Source: Serinus canaria
Lineage: Eukaryota > Chordata > Aves > Passeriformes > Fringillidae
NCBI RefSeq assembly: GCF_022539315.1
Contig: NC_066343.1
Location: 39,943,696-40,007,695 of the forward strand
DNA length: 64,000 bases
Direction of reading: 5' to 3'
The position numbers and the translations under genes are program-made. This document shows, in pieces, positions 33,784 to 46,600 of this stretch. The notes below the pieces were generated by a model. It did no database searches, was not told where the DNA came from, and worked only from the letters and a program-made list of their open reading frames with translations. Positions within the stretch are counted from its first letter, which is position 1. Each line of letters starts with the position of its first letter.

Positions 33784-36700
33784 GTAAGTACGGCTTGGGC
33801 CGCCGCTCCCCGGGGCAGGGGCGCGGGGCGAGGGCCGGGCGGGCCGGAGCGCACCTCCAGCTCGCTTGCTCGGCTGGACCTGGGGGGGAGGGAGAGGAAG
33901 GCGCCCTCACAAGTTCATTCTCCCTGTGGTCGAGCGGCTCATCCTGCCTGCCGGAGCGGCCCCCAATACTTTTGCTGCGTGGGCAACTTACTCGCCTTGG
34001 GCAGGACGGCGGGGGGTCGCCGCCGGGCCAGGCAGCATCCGCCGAACACAGCGCCCGGAATGGGGCTGGCTGCGCCTCCGCGGCGGGGGTCGGCGGGGAG
34101 GAGCCGGCACTTCCCGCTTTCGTGTAGACGGCGGCGGCAGGAGCGGGTGGGTCGGAGCCGGAGCGCGGTTAACCTCGGCCCCACTGCAGTTGAGGGACGG
34201 GAAGGTGGGTAACAAGTGCGCAGCGCCGCGGGGCGGGGACGGACCGGGCCGGGCGCTCTCTCCATCCCTCCGGCCCGGCCGCGATGGACAGCGCCGCCTC
34301 CTCTTGTCCGCGGGGCGGCCGCGCCGTGTCTGAACGTGCATCTTTCTCCCGTGCCGCCGCCGCGCCAGACTCCGCACCAGGCTGCGGGCCAGCCTTTCAA
34401 ATTCACCATCCCGGAGTCGCTGGACCGCATCAAAGAAGAGTTCCAGTTCCTCCAGGCGCAGTACCACAGGTGAGCGCCGGCGGGCTGCCTCCGGGTCCAG
34501 GGACTACGGGACCAGGACTAGCCCCGGCCGGGCGCGGGGGGCTGCAGCGGACGGGCGCGTCCAGGCGGTGGCGTGCGGCGTCGCGGCAGAGCCCCTCCGA
34601 GGGACCCCGACGGGCCGAGAGGGGAGCGCGGGCAGCCCCGGTCTGTGGCTGGGCGCGGGCTTCCGGGTGGACGGGGCGCGTACTGGGAGACAGCCCTGCC
34701 CTGAACGGGCCCGTGCTCCCCGGGCAGCTGCGGAAGCTGAACTGTCGAAACTGGAGCGCTCGCCACCTCTGTGCATTTGAAAAAACACGGTGTGTCTTGG
34801 GAACCCGTATGTGGAGGGGTCATTTCAGTAAATCACGAGAAAACCTGCGCCAGCTCTGTGGCACAGCACGTTAAGGAGGTTACTTCTCATGTTTGCTCGT
34901 TTGTGTGTGGTGTTAATGCAAAAATTAATAAAATGCCAGCGTCCTGTGGTTAAGAGCCAGGGAGGACGGTTAAAGCACACAGGTACTCAGAGTAGTAACA
35001 CAAAGTTTACTGTAATCAATGGAAGTTGCAGGATGCACTCCTCTTTGCTGCTCTGCCCTTCAGAAGTTCTTTGTGGGTGTGTGCTTTCTGCTGAGGTTCT
35101 TTCAGGAATTTAGGGTACAGGTTCTTTTTGATCCTGGTCATCTGGTGTTAAGGAACATTAATCTTCACTGATTTTGTGCTTATGCGCACCTGGAATATTC
35201 GTAGAGGAATAAAAGATTTACTGGTTTCCCAGTCAGGAAATACTTGGCTTTAGTTACGCTTTCTCTTCCTTTACCTATGATACTATGTAGTCATAACTTG
35301 CTTAAGCCATTTATTGATCAAGAAATACAATGTAAACTCTAAACATGTAGCTTTGTAGCTGTGAGTGAAAAATACTGTTTGCACACTAACTGTTCCATAG
35401 GATGGTCCGCAAGCATCAGTTAAAAAAAAAAATCAGTTTGATAGAAAACAAAGGAAATATTGAGGCTCAGTGAAATTAGTCAGAATTATATCACAGGTTG
35501 TGATGAGACATGCAAATGCAGCTGAACTTTTGTTTATGAAAACAAAAATGGAAAAGAAACCTACCAGTAAATGATAGTCAGAATTACCAGTTTTCAAGCA
35601 CTGGGCAAAGTAACATTTGCTAGAATGTATTTAAGGTAAGAATTATACTCAAGTTGTAATTATAAATGTTAGTAGTCTTACTTGGTAGTCATTTACTGAG
35701 ACTTTAGAGAAAGAAATGCCTCTATTTTTATCTTTTTTACTCCTGAGAAGTACTTATGGGAAATTCAGACCCTATTCCAACTTGTAAGTTGCAGCACTTC
35801 ATAGCAGCTCTTTGTCAAAGTATCAAGAGTGGATATGTTTAGGTTTTGTAGACAGTTCAGGCCTCATACAGCACCCATGAAATGTTCTTTATATTTCTTC
35901 TTTGGCCTTTTTATTTCAAGTATGCTTAAGTCTTTCTATATTGCAAGTCAGTTTGAGTTTTTTTTAATTAGCAGCTTCTGTCAAAATAGAAATAGGGAGG
36001 GTAGATGCCAAAAAATGACACGTTACATTAAAACATGATCTATTTTGTAGCCTTAAATTGGAATGTGAGAAACTGGCAAGCGAAAAGACGGAAATGCAGA
36101 GGCATTATGTGATGGTAAGTGTATTTGTTTTTATCTTTATTTCAGTAAATATATCCTAATACAATGTAAGTCAGTATAAGAAAATAATGTGTGCTCATTT
36201 ATTTGCAGTACTATGAAATGTCGTATGGATTAAACATTGAAATGCACAAGCAGGTAAGACATTTTGTTTTCTAAGATGCAAAATCTGCAGTCTGTCTGGA
36301 GCATTTAAATGTAGCTGTGCTGTTTATGCTTAGATGAGGGTATCGTGTCTGAATCAATAGCCTGATTTGTAGCCTGATTAGTAGACCTTTGCCTACCTCC
36401 TGTCAGATGAGGTGTAGATTAGGTTAAGCAGCAATACCTTTTTTGGTATTGGTTCTGAAAGACTTTGGCATAAATAGGAAAGATTTTGTATCTGTGGTTT
36501 TAAAAATGCATTTCAGTACTTTGCAAGTTTGAGGTTTTTTGGGTTGGGTTTTTTTTTTTTTTTTTTTGTTTGTTTGTTTTGTTACTGGTAGAGGTGCTGA
36601 CATGTAGAACTGATCCTGTGTCTGTGTAGCATATGTAGTCATAGTTACTCAAATCCCTGCCTTGTAAAGGTATGAAGAGATTAGTGACTTGGAAAGCTCT

Positions 36701-39700
36701 AGTTATGACTGAGTTTGCAAGTTCCCATAAAATTCACACTTATGGCCACTATAATGGTGAATAAAAAGAGTATTGAACTGGAACAAGACACTAAGGACCT
36801 CATAAGAGAAGAAAAGCTAAATGATTGCACAGCCCAGAGGGCCCTCAATTGAGTAGTCATTGTCTGCCAAATAAAGCATTAATGGCAGGGTGTAAGTATT
36901 CTGTAGATATGCTGACATTCACTTTTTCATCAAGATGCTAGTACAATAAGTCTTTCAGAAATCGATGGCCTCTTAAAAAAATTATCATTAGATGAAGTTG
37001 CACAGTTGGACACATTTCAAAGTGCAACAATACAATTCTTTCTTGATGTGTATGTGCTATTTCATCTAAAACTCTTGTTTCATTAAATTAAAGAGCATGG
37101 CTGACCGGCTAGGGCACAGCGAAGAAATTGATTAGTTCAGGCTTCAGATCTTCAGTATATTCAAAGACATTCATTAAGCAAGTGAATTACGGAGCTGAGT
37201 TTTGCTTTTGTAACTCTGAACTCTTTGAATTTTTTTTTGTTGTTTGTTTTGTTTTCCCATAAAAATACCATATTTGGTAGGGTGGCATTGTAATTCCGTG
37301 ATAGCTTTCTATCTGCAAATCTGGGTAGGTGTCCTTTAAGGTTTTGGAGGGTTTTTGCTTGTTTCAATTCAAAATGTCATTAAAAGAAATCATATTATGA
37401 CGAACCTTAAAAAAAAAAAAAAAATGCACCAAATAACCAGATGTAACACCAAGCTTAGTATTTGACTTGGTTCTGTACTATTGCTTAACAAATTTTTCTT
37501 GTGGCTTGTGTTTTAGAGCAATGTCAGTTTTTCTGTGAGGTGACTTTTGATAGCATTGTAATTTCGAGATTTTTTTTCTTGCATTTTTTTCTCTTCAACA
37601 ACTTCTTGGCATACTACAACCTGTGAGGAAGCCAGTATCTGTATAGGAAGATCATTTGCTGCAAACTGGATGTTTCATTCTCTGGAGAAAATGTGTGATT
37701 TCAGTTAGTGTACTAGGAATTAACTTTAGGTAAAATCAATTTAACCCGTAGGATTAAAATGGGTGAGAACTAAGGTTCCTACTTTGACCTTAACCTATGT
37801 ATAAAGGTTTAATGTTCTGTATGTATGGCAATTAGAATTATGTACCCAGTAGGCGGTGATACTTCGGAAGCTTTTAAGATTTATGACAGCATTATATCTG
37901 TGTTAGTTGTAGCTGGAGAGAGTAGTGCCCACTTGCTCTGTGCGTGCTGTTAAGAAAATAACAAGCTTTTGAAGGTATAATACATTTCTCTGGATGTGAG
38001 TCTCAGATACTGTGCTTTTACATGTTAAGTAATTCTAATTTCTGGTAAAAGTAGCACCTTCATGTTAAAGGCTATTGATTTAGATTCCTGCAGTGAGGAT
38101 GCCAAATGGTGTTGCAGTTCAGTATGTAGGTGGCCTTAGATTACAGGAAGCAAAAAAAAAGGAACTAAAAAAAAAAAACCCTAACAATGTCATTCTTCTG
38201 AATTTCCATTGCTAACGATAAGTTCTGAGGAGGCTTTTGACAGATAGTAATCATAATTCTTATTAACTGGTGACGTCTACCCCCAAGGGTGTAGCCAGGC
38301 TCAAATTGATGCTTTTTGCTGGCTGATCACCAGCATGGCCTAAGTGCTCATTATGTTGTAGAAAGGGCCTTTGGAGCTCTCATTACGTTTGACAGGAATT
38401 CTCTCTAGGGGGAAACTGGGCATTAGCTAGACTCCTGACAGGCTGAAATTATTCCTGCTTTATGGCTTATAACCAAATGCTAGCAAGGCATCATCAGGGG
38501 ACACGAAAAATTGTCATTTCTGACAACATCTTTGTTACTGGAAAATGCAATGATGGGGAAACTTTCCAGTGAACAAGCTTTAACATTTTTTAAGGTCTTT
38601 CTCCTGTTTGGATGCTGTACTTGCTCTGTGTGAAACTCTTCAGACTGCTTGGGCTGCTGTTTGAAAAACAAAATTACACTGTGGCAGAGCTTATTTATGG
38701 AGTGTGGTGTGTACATCACTGTTAAGGTACAGTCACTTAGATAGAATGAAGTGCTTGCAGTTAGCCTGAATGTAAATGAGTTTGAGTTCTTGTACTGATG
38801 GGTTTGTGTCAGCAGTTCTGTCTTTGTGTAATTTAATAATCTGTTATAATTTAACTAAAATAAAGTTAGTCAAGACTTGGATGTTGTTATAAACCAACTT
38901 AACTAAGGTGAACTTTGCATACACAAGGAGCAGAGCTTTTCACTTGAATATGTTGCATTTAAGTCCAGAAATGGCCCCGGAAAGGCTTCTCTCTCAAATC
39001 TAGCTTTGGCCCTTTGCAGTGCGTAACACTGTGATGTGTGCTTAAATAAAGGTGCTGCTGTGCTTCAACCTGCTGGCTGAATAGTGGTCAGGAGATAATC
39101 TTTTTGACACATTTATGTTTGGTTTAGATTTGATTTTCTGTTTCCTTCTTTTTCTGCATAGGTTTTTAAACTTTAAATTAAGAATTCCAGAGATTTTTTT
39201 ATTAAGAGCATGTTTTAAGTAGACACTTACACTGCGTTCGTAGAAATTATTTTAAGGTGAATAGTTACTGACCAAGTTTTGCATCTCTGAAACAGAAACA
39301 ACCACCTGAGGATTTGTTTAGGTAGGATGTGGTTTGATTTATGTTGTTTTCATATGTGTCAGGACAGAATGAATGAGAACATTGTGTGGTCTTCAGTTTC
39401 TTTTCTGTGTTATGCTGTCCAAGTGAGATTTTCCCCAATGTGACATCTGTGGCTGGCAAAGCAGATGAATCAAGTGCTAGTGCCAAGATGAATAGTTGGT
39501 TGGGTGTTAAAACTCCTGCTGTACTTAAGAGTTGCTGCCCTTGGCTCCTAGGGCACTGCGTCTTTATTTTCACCAGCTCTGCTTGTCATCTTCTGTCATA
39601 AGTCAGAAGATAAGGTTTCCTGTGCATTTAATGTCTGGATTGGTTAGGTGCAAGATTATCTTTTGTTCATTGGCAGGCAGCCACAGGAAAAAAAAAATTC

Positions 39701-42700
39701 AGCAGCGCTGAACCGAGTGCTAGACTTATAAACTACTGCAGCGTCTGGGTTTCTGCTATCCCAACAGTTACAGCAAGGTTTCCTTCTCTATGGGTGGGTC
39801 TTTTTGATCTCTGTGACCTGCCTGGAGGCAGACCTGTCATTCAGTAGCTTGCCTGTTTTAGAAAAGTATACAAACTCTGAAGCTGCATTGCATTAACCAG
39901 CTGTATAGGAGTTACATGTCTGTTTTATCCTGGACTGTTCTGTGGAATAATTTCTAATGCTTCATGGCAAAGGACAAAGTCTTCTAATGATATCTCATTA
40001 GAACATCAGTCTTCAGGAGAGGGTTAAACAGGAGGGAATTAAGGAGCTTAGTTAGCTCTCTGCAGCTCTTGAGTAGGATGGCTTTGCTGTTGAAAGGGAT
40101 TTAAAGATAAATTAATTTTCGTCTTTTTTCCTACATTTTAATTATTGGAATGAAAAACTCCTTAAGGTTTTGGTGGTGTGCAGTGAATGTTTCAAGAACA
40201 TTTTGCAGTTGGCACAGCCACAAAAGACATGCAAAAACTGTTTTTATTTAAAAGAGAAAATGGTAGGCTTGATTGTGACAGTATTTTTCTCTGAAAAAAA
40301 TGTACTTATTCTACAAATATTTGCTTTCTAAATGAGTACAGTTGTGTCAGCAGCCTAGCTATTTCAACCACAAATAGAGTTGCCAGTTTTAAAGAGGAGA
40401 AAAGACTAGAGTAATTGCCTCCACTTTTGTGACTTTTGAACCATGTTTCAAGCTTGAGGCCAACATTATTGTGAAGGAGTTATCTGACAGATTCAGGGCA
40501 CTGTGAAGTGCATCTCCATGTGGCTTTCACATAACCATGTTGTCAGATACCATCTATTATGTCAGCTCCATATAGAACTTAATTCAAAAGCATGTCAGAG
40601 TGTAAACACTGTACATATGTTAAATAGGGCCTGATCATCTCTCATTTTAGACTTAGTCTACCAGATTTCAGGTTCCTCACAGAGCCAGAGTGAGGAACAC
40701 TATTCCTACCAGCTACACTGTTAACATTTCCCTTGCATTGCTGGAGCTTGCATTGCAAGGTCTGTTGATGTACTTTGCATATCTGTTCTGTTAGAAGGAA
40801 GGAAGGAAAAAAAAGTGTTGGTAACTTTTGGGGTAGAGGGAAAAGTAGGAGGGGAGATGCTTTCTGAATGTGCAATATCTTTTTGTCACAACAGATTATG
40901 TGGGGAAAGCTTAATGGTTTTCCTCCTTCTGCTGGTTGTTATACAAAATCAAGCTGAGCATCTGAATTGCCTTTTGTCCCTCTCTACTTGAGTGTTTGCA
41001 GCAAAGTACTAAAATTGCAGCATCTTCTATGCAGAATGGAAAATTAGGATCCTTTAGACTTGATAGATCACCACTGGCATACAGTGAAAGCCTTTAAAAC
41101 CAATTTTGGATCAACTGGTGCTTATCACAAGACTGCACAGTACCGACTTTAAAAATGATAACAGCTTTGTATGGAACTAATGAAATTACTTTTCAGCTTG
41201 GGGTAAGATTTAGGGGCCTCTAATGGCAATTATGTCAAACACTACTATTGTCACTTTCTGCATCACACTTACTTGGATTCTTTGGTGCAGGTATTTGAAT
41301 AATAGTCACTTGCATAGTTCCTCTCAGAAAGGGGAAAAACAAAGGCAGGGAGAATTCATAGTTTTGTCTGCATTTAATTGTCAAAACAGCTTTTTTAACA
41401 GATTAGTCCTTATGATTACTTGGAGGCTACAACTTCTAAAGTTCTTGCTAGTTGATACCATAGTCAAGCTGAATTTGCAACCTGTGTTCTTGTAAGTATC
41501 AAATTTCCACTTTAAACAGTTTTCTGGAGGTAATATTGCATGACATGTCAGGGCAACACTTACTAGTGTTTGACCTGCCCTCATTGTGAAGAATTTTATC
41601 CTTCACCAACTGGGAGTTTGCCTTTCCGCACTGGTAACCATTGTGTGCCTTTTGTTCTTCTATTGTGCACCTCTGAGAAGGAGCTGACATAGTCCTCTCC
41701 ATAATCACTTCTTTTTTAGCAATGAGGTCTTGCCTCCCCATAAAACCCCCTCTTCCTGAAGCTGATAAAATCTATTTTCTCCCTGGTATGATGTGTGCTC
41801 TGATTGCCTGATCATCTTACTGGTGACACTTAGAGACTTGCTTCAGTTTAACAGCATCTTCCTTCTTGCCAAACAAGGGAACAGAAAGGGGAATTATTTC
41901 ATTCAGCCAGTTGGTTACAGTCATTCTCCTGTGTCTTCACATGAGGTGTAGCCTTCATCAGGACATGAGTGCAGTGCTGATGCATATTCAACTTTTTCTC
42001 CAAAGTCCTCCTCTTTCAAAACTGATTTCTAGTGTGTTTCCACCAGAAACACTTGCTGTGCTGTTGTGGGGAGAAAGTTGTTCCTGATTTAGGGCAACCC
42101 CCCCATCTTTGTTTGCTTTGAACCTGGTTTCCACTGTATTAGATGGTCACTGCTTCTCAGGACAGAAGCTTTTGATACCTAGCTGTGTTTTCAATGAAGT
42201 CAAAATGTTGTACCTTTTGCAGCTCATCTGTGTTGATCCCTTTTAAGGTTGGGCAGTCTCAGCTTAAACAGCTATGAAGCTTTCTTTTATCACTTTCTTT
42301 TCTTTTCACTCAACTTTTCTGAATTTTTAACTTAGACTTTTGAAAAGGGGAACTAGAACTATATTCAGCTCTCAGGATGCTTATTAATTAATTGGATACT
42401 TTTTCTTTTTAATTTTTATTTCTTCTTCAGTCAAATTTCCACGTTTTTTCTTTTCGCTGCCATGAAATGCTGATCTGCTGGAGACTCCTTTCACATTTGA
42501 GTTCTTGCTCATGAATGATAATTGTAAGCTCAAGGACCATCATTTTACATGGCTAGGGATGTCTACTCACAGTATGTGTAAATCTTGTTTATGTGCAATT
42601 GTTTCATTGCCCATGTACTCTTGTAAGGTCTCTTTGCAATTCTTTACTTTACGTTGCTTTTACTTTCTTATGGATAAAATACTGTATTTCTATTTCCTTG

Positions 42701-43651
42701 CAGCCTTTGTACTTACTTTCTTTCTAATTCTTTTATGAAGCAAGTTTTCTTACTTGCTTGCTGTCTTTTCCAGGCTGCGCTGCTGATCATGTTAGTAAAA
42801 CAGATTGCAGCAAAGGCCGCTGTGAAACTCCACTGGTGAACTGTTTCTGGCATAGTGCTGGAGGTGATTGAAAAGTGGATTAGTGCTTGCTGAAATTGAG
42901 TTTAATCTTAACAGAACTCTAGCTAAATCAGGTTAGACTTAAAAATCAGTTATTTCCTGAGGTTGTCTCTTTTAAGAAAGAAGCCTTAGTGCTGCACAAA
43001 CAAACAAAAACCTCCAACAAAACAAAATTTAAATACTGCAACCCTGTGAAGTAATACTATAAGCCTTTTTTGATTACAATTTCCCTTGAAAGTATTTTGA
43101 TTATAATTTCAAGTTAGAGATTTTAATATTGTTTCCATAGGTTTATTTGAATCTTGACAGCATCAAGGTGGGCTGTTTGGGTTTCTTTTGTTTTGAGTGT
43201 TCAGTCTTATTTCAGTTGTTAGCAAGCCTACTTATAAAATACACTTTCTAGTATGGGGAAATCACTTCAGGAAATTAATGTGTTTGGTGAGTGTCCCTGA
43301 ACTTTTTTATAATGATAATACTCTGTGTCTAATCAGAAGTCACAGAGTGTATTCGAAGTGTCTAGTCACTAACTGGAGATTGGCCAAGTTGCTCCCACCT
43401 TTTCTTTTTGTCCTTCAGAACATTTCTTCTTTGTGAACAAATTAGCACTGATGATTAAATTACAGATTAAAGTTCTTTGAGGGGTGTTAGGTAAGCTTTG
43501 TGTCAGGGCTGCCTGTCTGAAAGTATTTTGTACTTTATACATGATCTGAACAGCTAACTAGCCTTTTTGGCTAAATGACAACAAAAAAGAAAACTGAGGT
43601 TAACCTTAGCAATATGGATGTTCTCTTTTTTCTGTTTTTTTTTTTTTGTTT

Positions 43652-43696
<45 letters not shown>

Positions 43697-46600
43697 TCTT
43701 GAAGCTTTTTGATGTTTGTGTAAACAGTTGGTCAAAGCAACTTACTTGTAAGGTGACCAGTCACTGTATTGACACAAGAACAGACACAATAGAAAACTGC
43801 ATTAGGAGGGAAGCCGTTGGGATTTGCAGTAAATATATTACAGAACACAAGTGCATTGCCGATACTGCTTGTTTAGCAGTTTGCAAGGGCAATGGTAGTA
43901 TGGATTTTTGAATTAGAAGGGAAGGACTGATCTTTCTGTGTGCTGGAACATCTAGTTGATGGCTGAGGATAAAATTGATTTAGAGAACAAAATGCTGCCA
44001 TCTCTATTTGTGCCATTTTAAAGGCTTCTATGGATTAGCAAGCAAAAACAAAAGATAGCTTTCATTTTGGAGAATGGGAACAGGAATTCTTGCTGACCTG
44101 CATCTTGATAAGACATTAAGTCTATGAGAACCTGCTTTTGTAACTTTAAGAAAAAGAAAGAACATCTGAAACTGGGTGGGTTTTGTAATCTGTGGAAGTC
44201 TGCCTATTTATGAACTTGTTTTTTAAGTGTTCTAAACCCCTTGAAATGCCCTGCTCTCTGCTTCAAGACATGATGATCTCAACTTCAAGTATAGGAATTG
44301 GAGTTAAGCTGGGGAGAAGGGGTGAAAACCCTACACTTTCTTGGGAAAAATGACTTACAGAAAGATCATTCTTTTGTACTTTTGCTCCAGCAGTTCCTAT
44401 TTGCAACAAAGTTTTTTGTTTCACTAAAAAAAAAGGTAAAACATTCATCTTTCTTTTAAGTGCAAGGGTGTAAGGTCATTCTGAATTTCTGTTGTTGTAA
44501 AATACTGTTGTAAAATTTCTATTGTAAAACGGTTGGTTATAAGATTTCCAGCCATTACTTTTTCAGACAGTAAACTAGGCTAGCTGTCTGTGGCCTCAAA
44601 TGGTGACTACAAATTGTCAGGTAAGAAAAATTTTCAACAAGACCTATGGAAAGCTTTTAGGTTGTTTATTCCACCTGAAATATGAACTCTAGAATCATGT
44701 CACTAGCAGGGACCTAGTGCCTCCCTGTGTCCTCCTAGCAGGATCAGCTATACCAATGTCATTGCTGATAGGACACTTGTTCTATCTGTTAGCAAAGACT
44801 TCAACAGTAGTGGCAACCTTCAAGCTCTTCAGGTAACAGATTGCTTTTATGTCCTTGCTGTTGAAGTGCTTCTTCAGTTACAGTTTCAGTCTTTCTGTTG
44901 TAGCTTCAGCTCTTTACTATGCATTTTCTTCACCCTGGATAAGGAGAGCAAATCACTCCCCTGCCTTCCAGAACCATGCTGCATACCTCTAAAGTCGAGT
45001 GTTCATTCTCTGAATGGTGTTGCCCAGCTGAAGTACAGTACTCCAGGGGAGGAAATGCCGTGCTGAGTGGCATAGAAGGCTTACTTAGAATACGGCTTAC
45101 TGTGGTGGCAGCCTTTTCTGAGCAGCCTGCTATTGACTTATGTTCAACTTCTGATCCTCTGTGACCAAGAGATTCATTCCTAAGGCCCATTATTTCCTTT
45201 TCTTTTATGTTCCTGTCTAGGCATGCTATGGGCCTTTATCCCTGTCCTTTTTACTTTTCAATCAATTTTTCCATTCACTGTAAAGTGAGTTCTGAAGCTA
45301 TTCTCTAGCATATTCTGTCTTTCTCAGCTTGAAACTCTTTGCAAATTGAGGATTAGGGTAAATGAAGAGATCTTTATGCTTGTTAGGGGGAAATACTAAA
45401 AAATACTGGACCTATCATGAATGCAGGACTTCTTAGTTTCAAAAAAACCCAAATGATTTCATCTGTACATGGTTTAATAATTGAGCAGTTTTGTCCTTGT
45501 TCCCATGAAGTTTTTGCTGTACTGCTGGTGTTCCTAATAATGCTATGACTGTCAGATTGTTAACATCATCAAAGATGTTAACATCATCTTTCTCTCTTAT
45601 CTCTAATTACTTTACCTTTTTGGACTTTGCATAATTCTGATGTTTTTTGCTAAAAAATATTTGAGCTGTGTTTTTTTATGACACTCTTGTCTAATAGAAT
45701 GAAATTTAGATAGTCTTTTTACTGTTGTTTCTATTCTGTAAACAACAGAATATATATAAAAATAATAAAATGAGTAAGGAATTTAGTGTTAAGTTCCCAA
45801 AGTTTTGCTGAAAGAATTGTGACCTTTTTCCCTATGCAGTGAAAATATCCATTCTGTTCACTTTCCTTGCAAATCCTATGTGGTGGGTAGTTCCACTAGT
45901 TACTATCAAAGGAGTTGTCAATCCTCCTAACTTGTTATTCATTAGTGAGTCACCTGATGGCACCTGAAGCATTGATATGAATAAGTGTTTAAATTGTTTT
46001 TCTGACTTGATAGATTTTTGAAACTGAGCTGTGACTATACTAAGTATTTTTAAATGGTGAAACTACATTTAGAGTAGTACATGTGACTTAGTTGGTATGC
46101 TTACTTTGGTAGTTGTTTCTAAAGTCTGATTGTTGCATAATGATTAGATTCCCTCTCCCCCCACCATAATTCAGACCCTTGTCTTAATAGTTTTCTTTTG
46201 CTGGATGCCGTACTTTTTGTTCTATTAAAAAAATTCAAGTCTTATTCTAGTCTTCCTTGAATGATGGTAAGGACAGAATCCTGACTGGGAGCTTTGTTGT
46301 TGATTTTCATACTGCAAACGTATGTGCTTCGTTTGAAGAACTTAATGCTCTGATTTTTTAGAAACTTATTCCAGGTACTTCTCCAGCTGTGTAAGAGCTT
46401 TGACTTTCTACTGCCATCCCAATCAAGTGGCTCAGAGCGACAAGTACTGAAAAGATATTTGCAGAAATTCCAATGTGGATTATGGGAGTAAGAGCAAAAT
46501 AGGAGGTAGTTTTAAAATAGCATCCTAAACTAAATGAAGAACCACTGGTGCTCTTTCCTGGTAGGAGTGTAGCAGTTAGGGTTATGCTTTTTATGCTCTT

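Larger units (their letters stand above)
31600..34760. promoter_or_regulatory. TLE1: CpG island / promoter region of TLE1
   Basis: Base composition switches abruptly from AT-rich flank to GC- and CpG-dense DNA near 31,600 and back near 34,760, about 3.1 kb in all. The island covers a minisatellite, GGGCGG-type Sp1 motifs, three ATTGG boxes, the presumed leader, exon 1, intron 1, exon 2 and the start of intron 2. Broad islands over the 5' end are typical of developmental regulators. The transcription start cannot be fixed from sequence alone. Confidence 0.85.
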
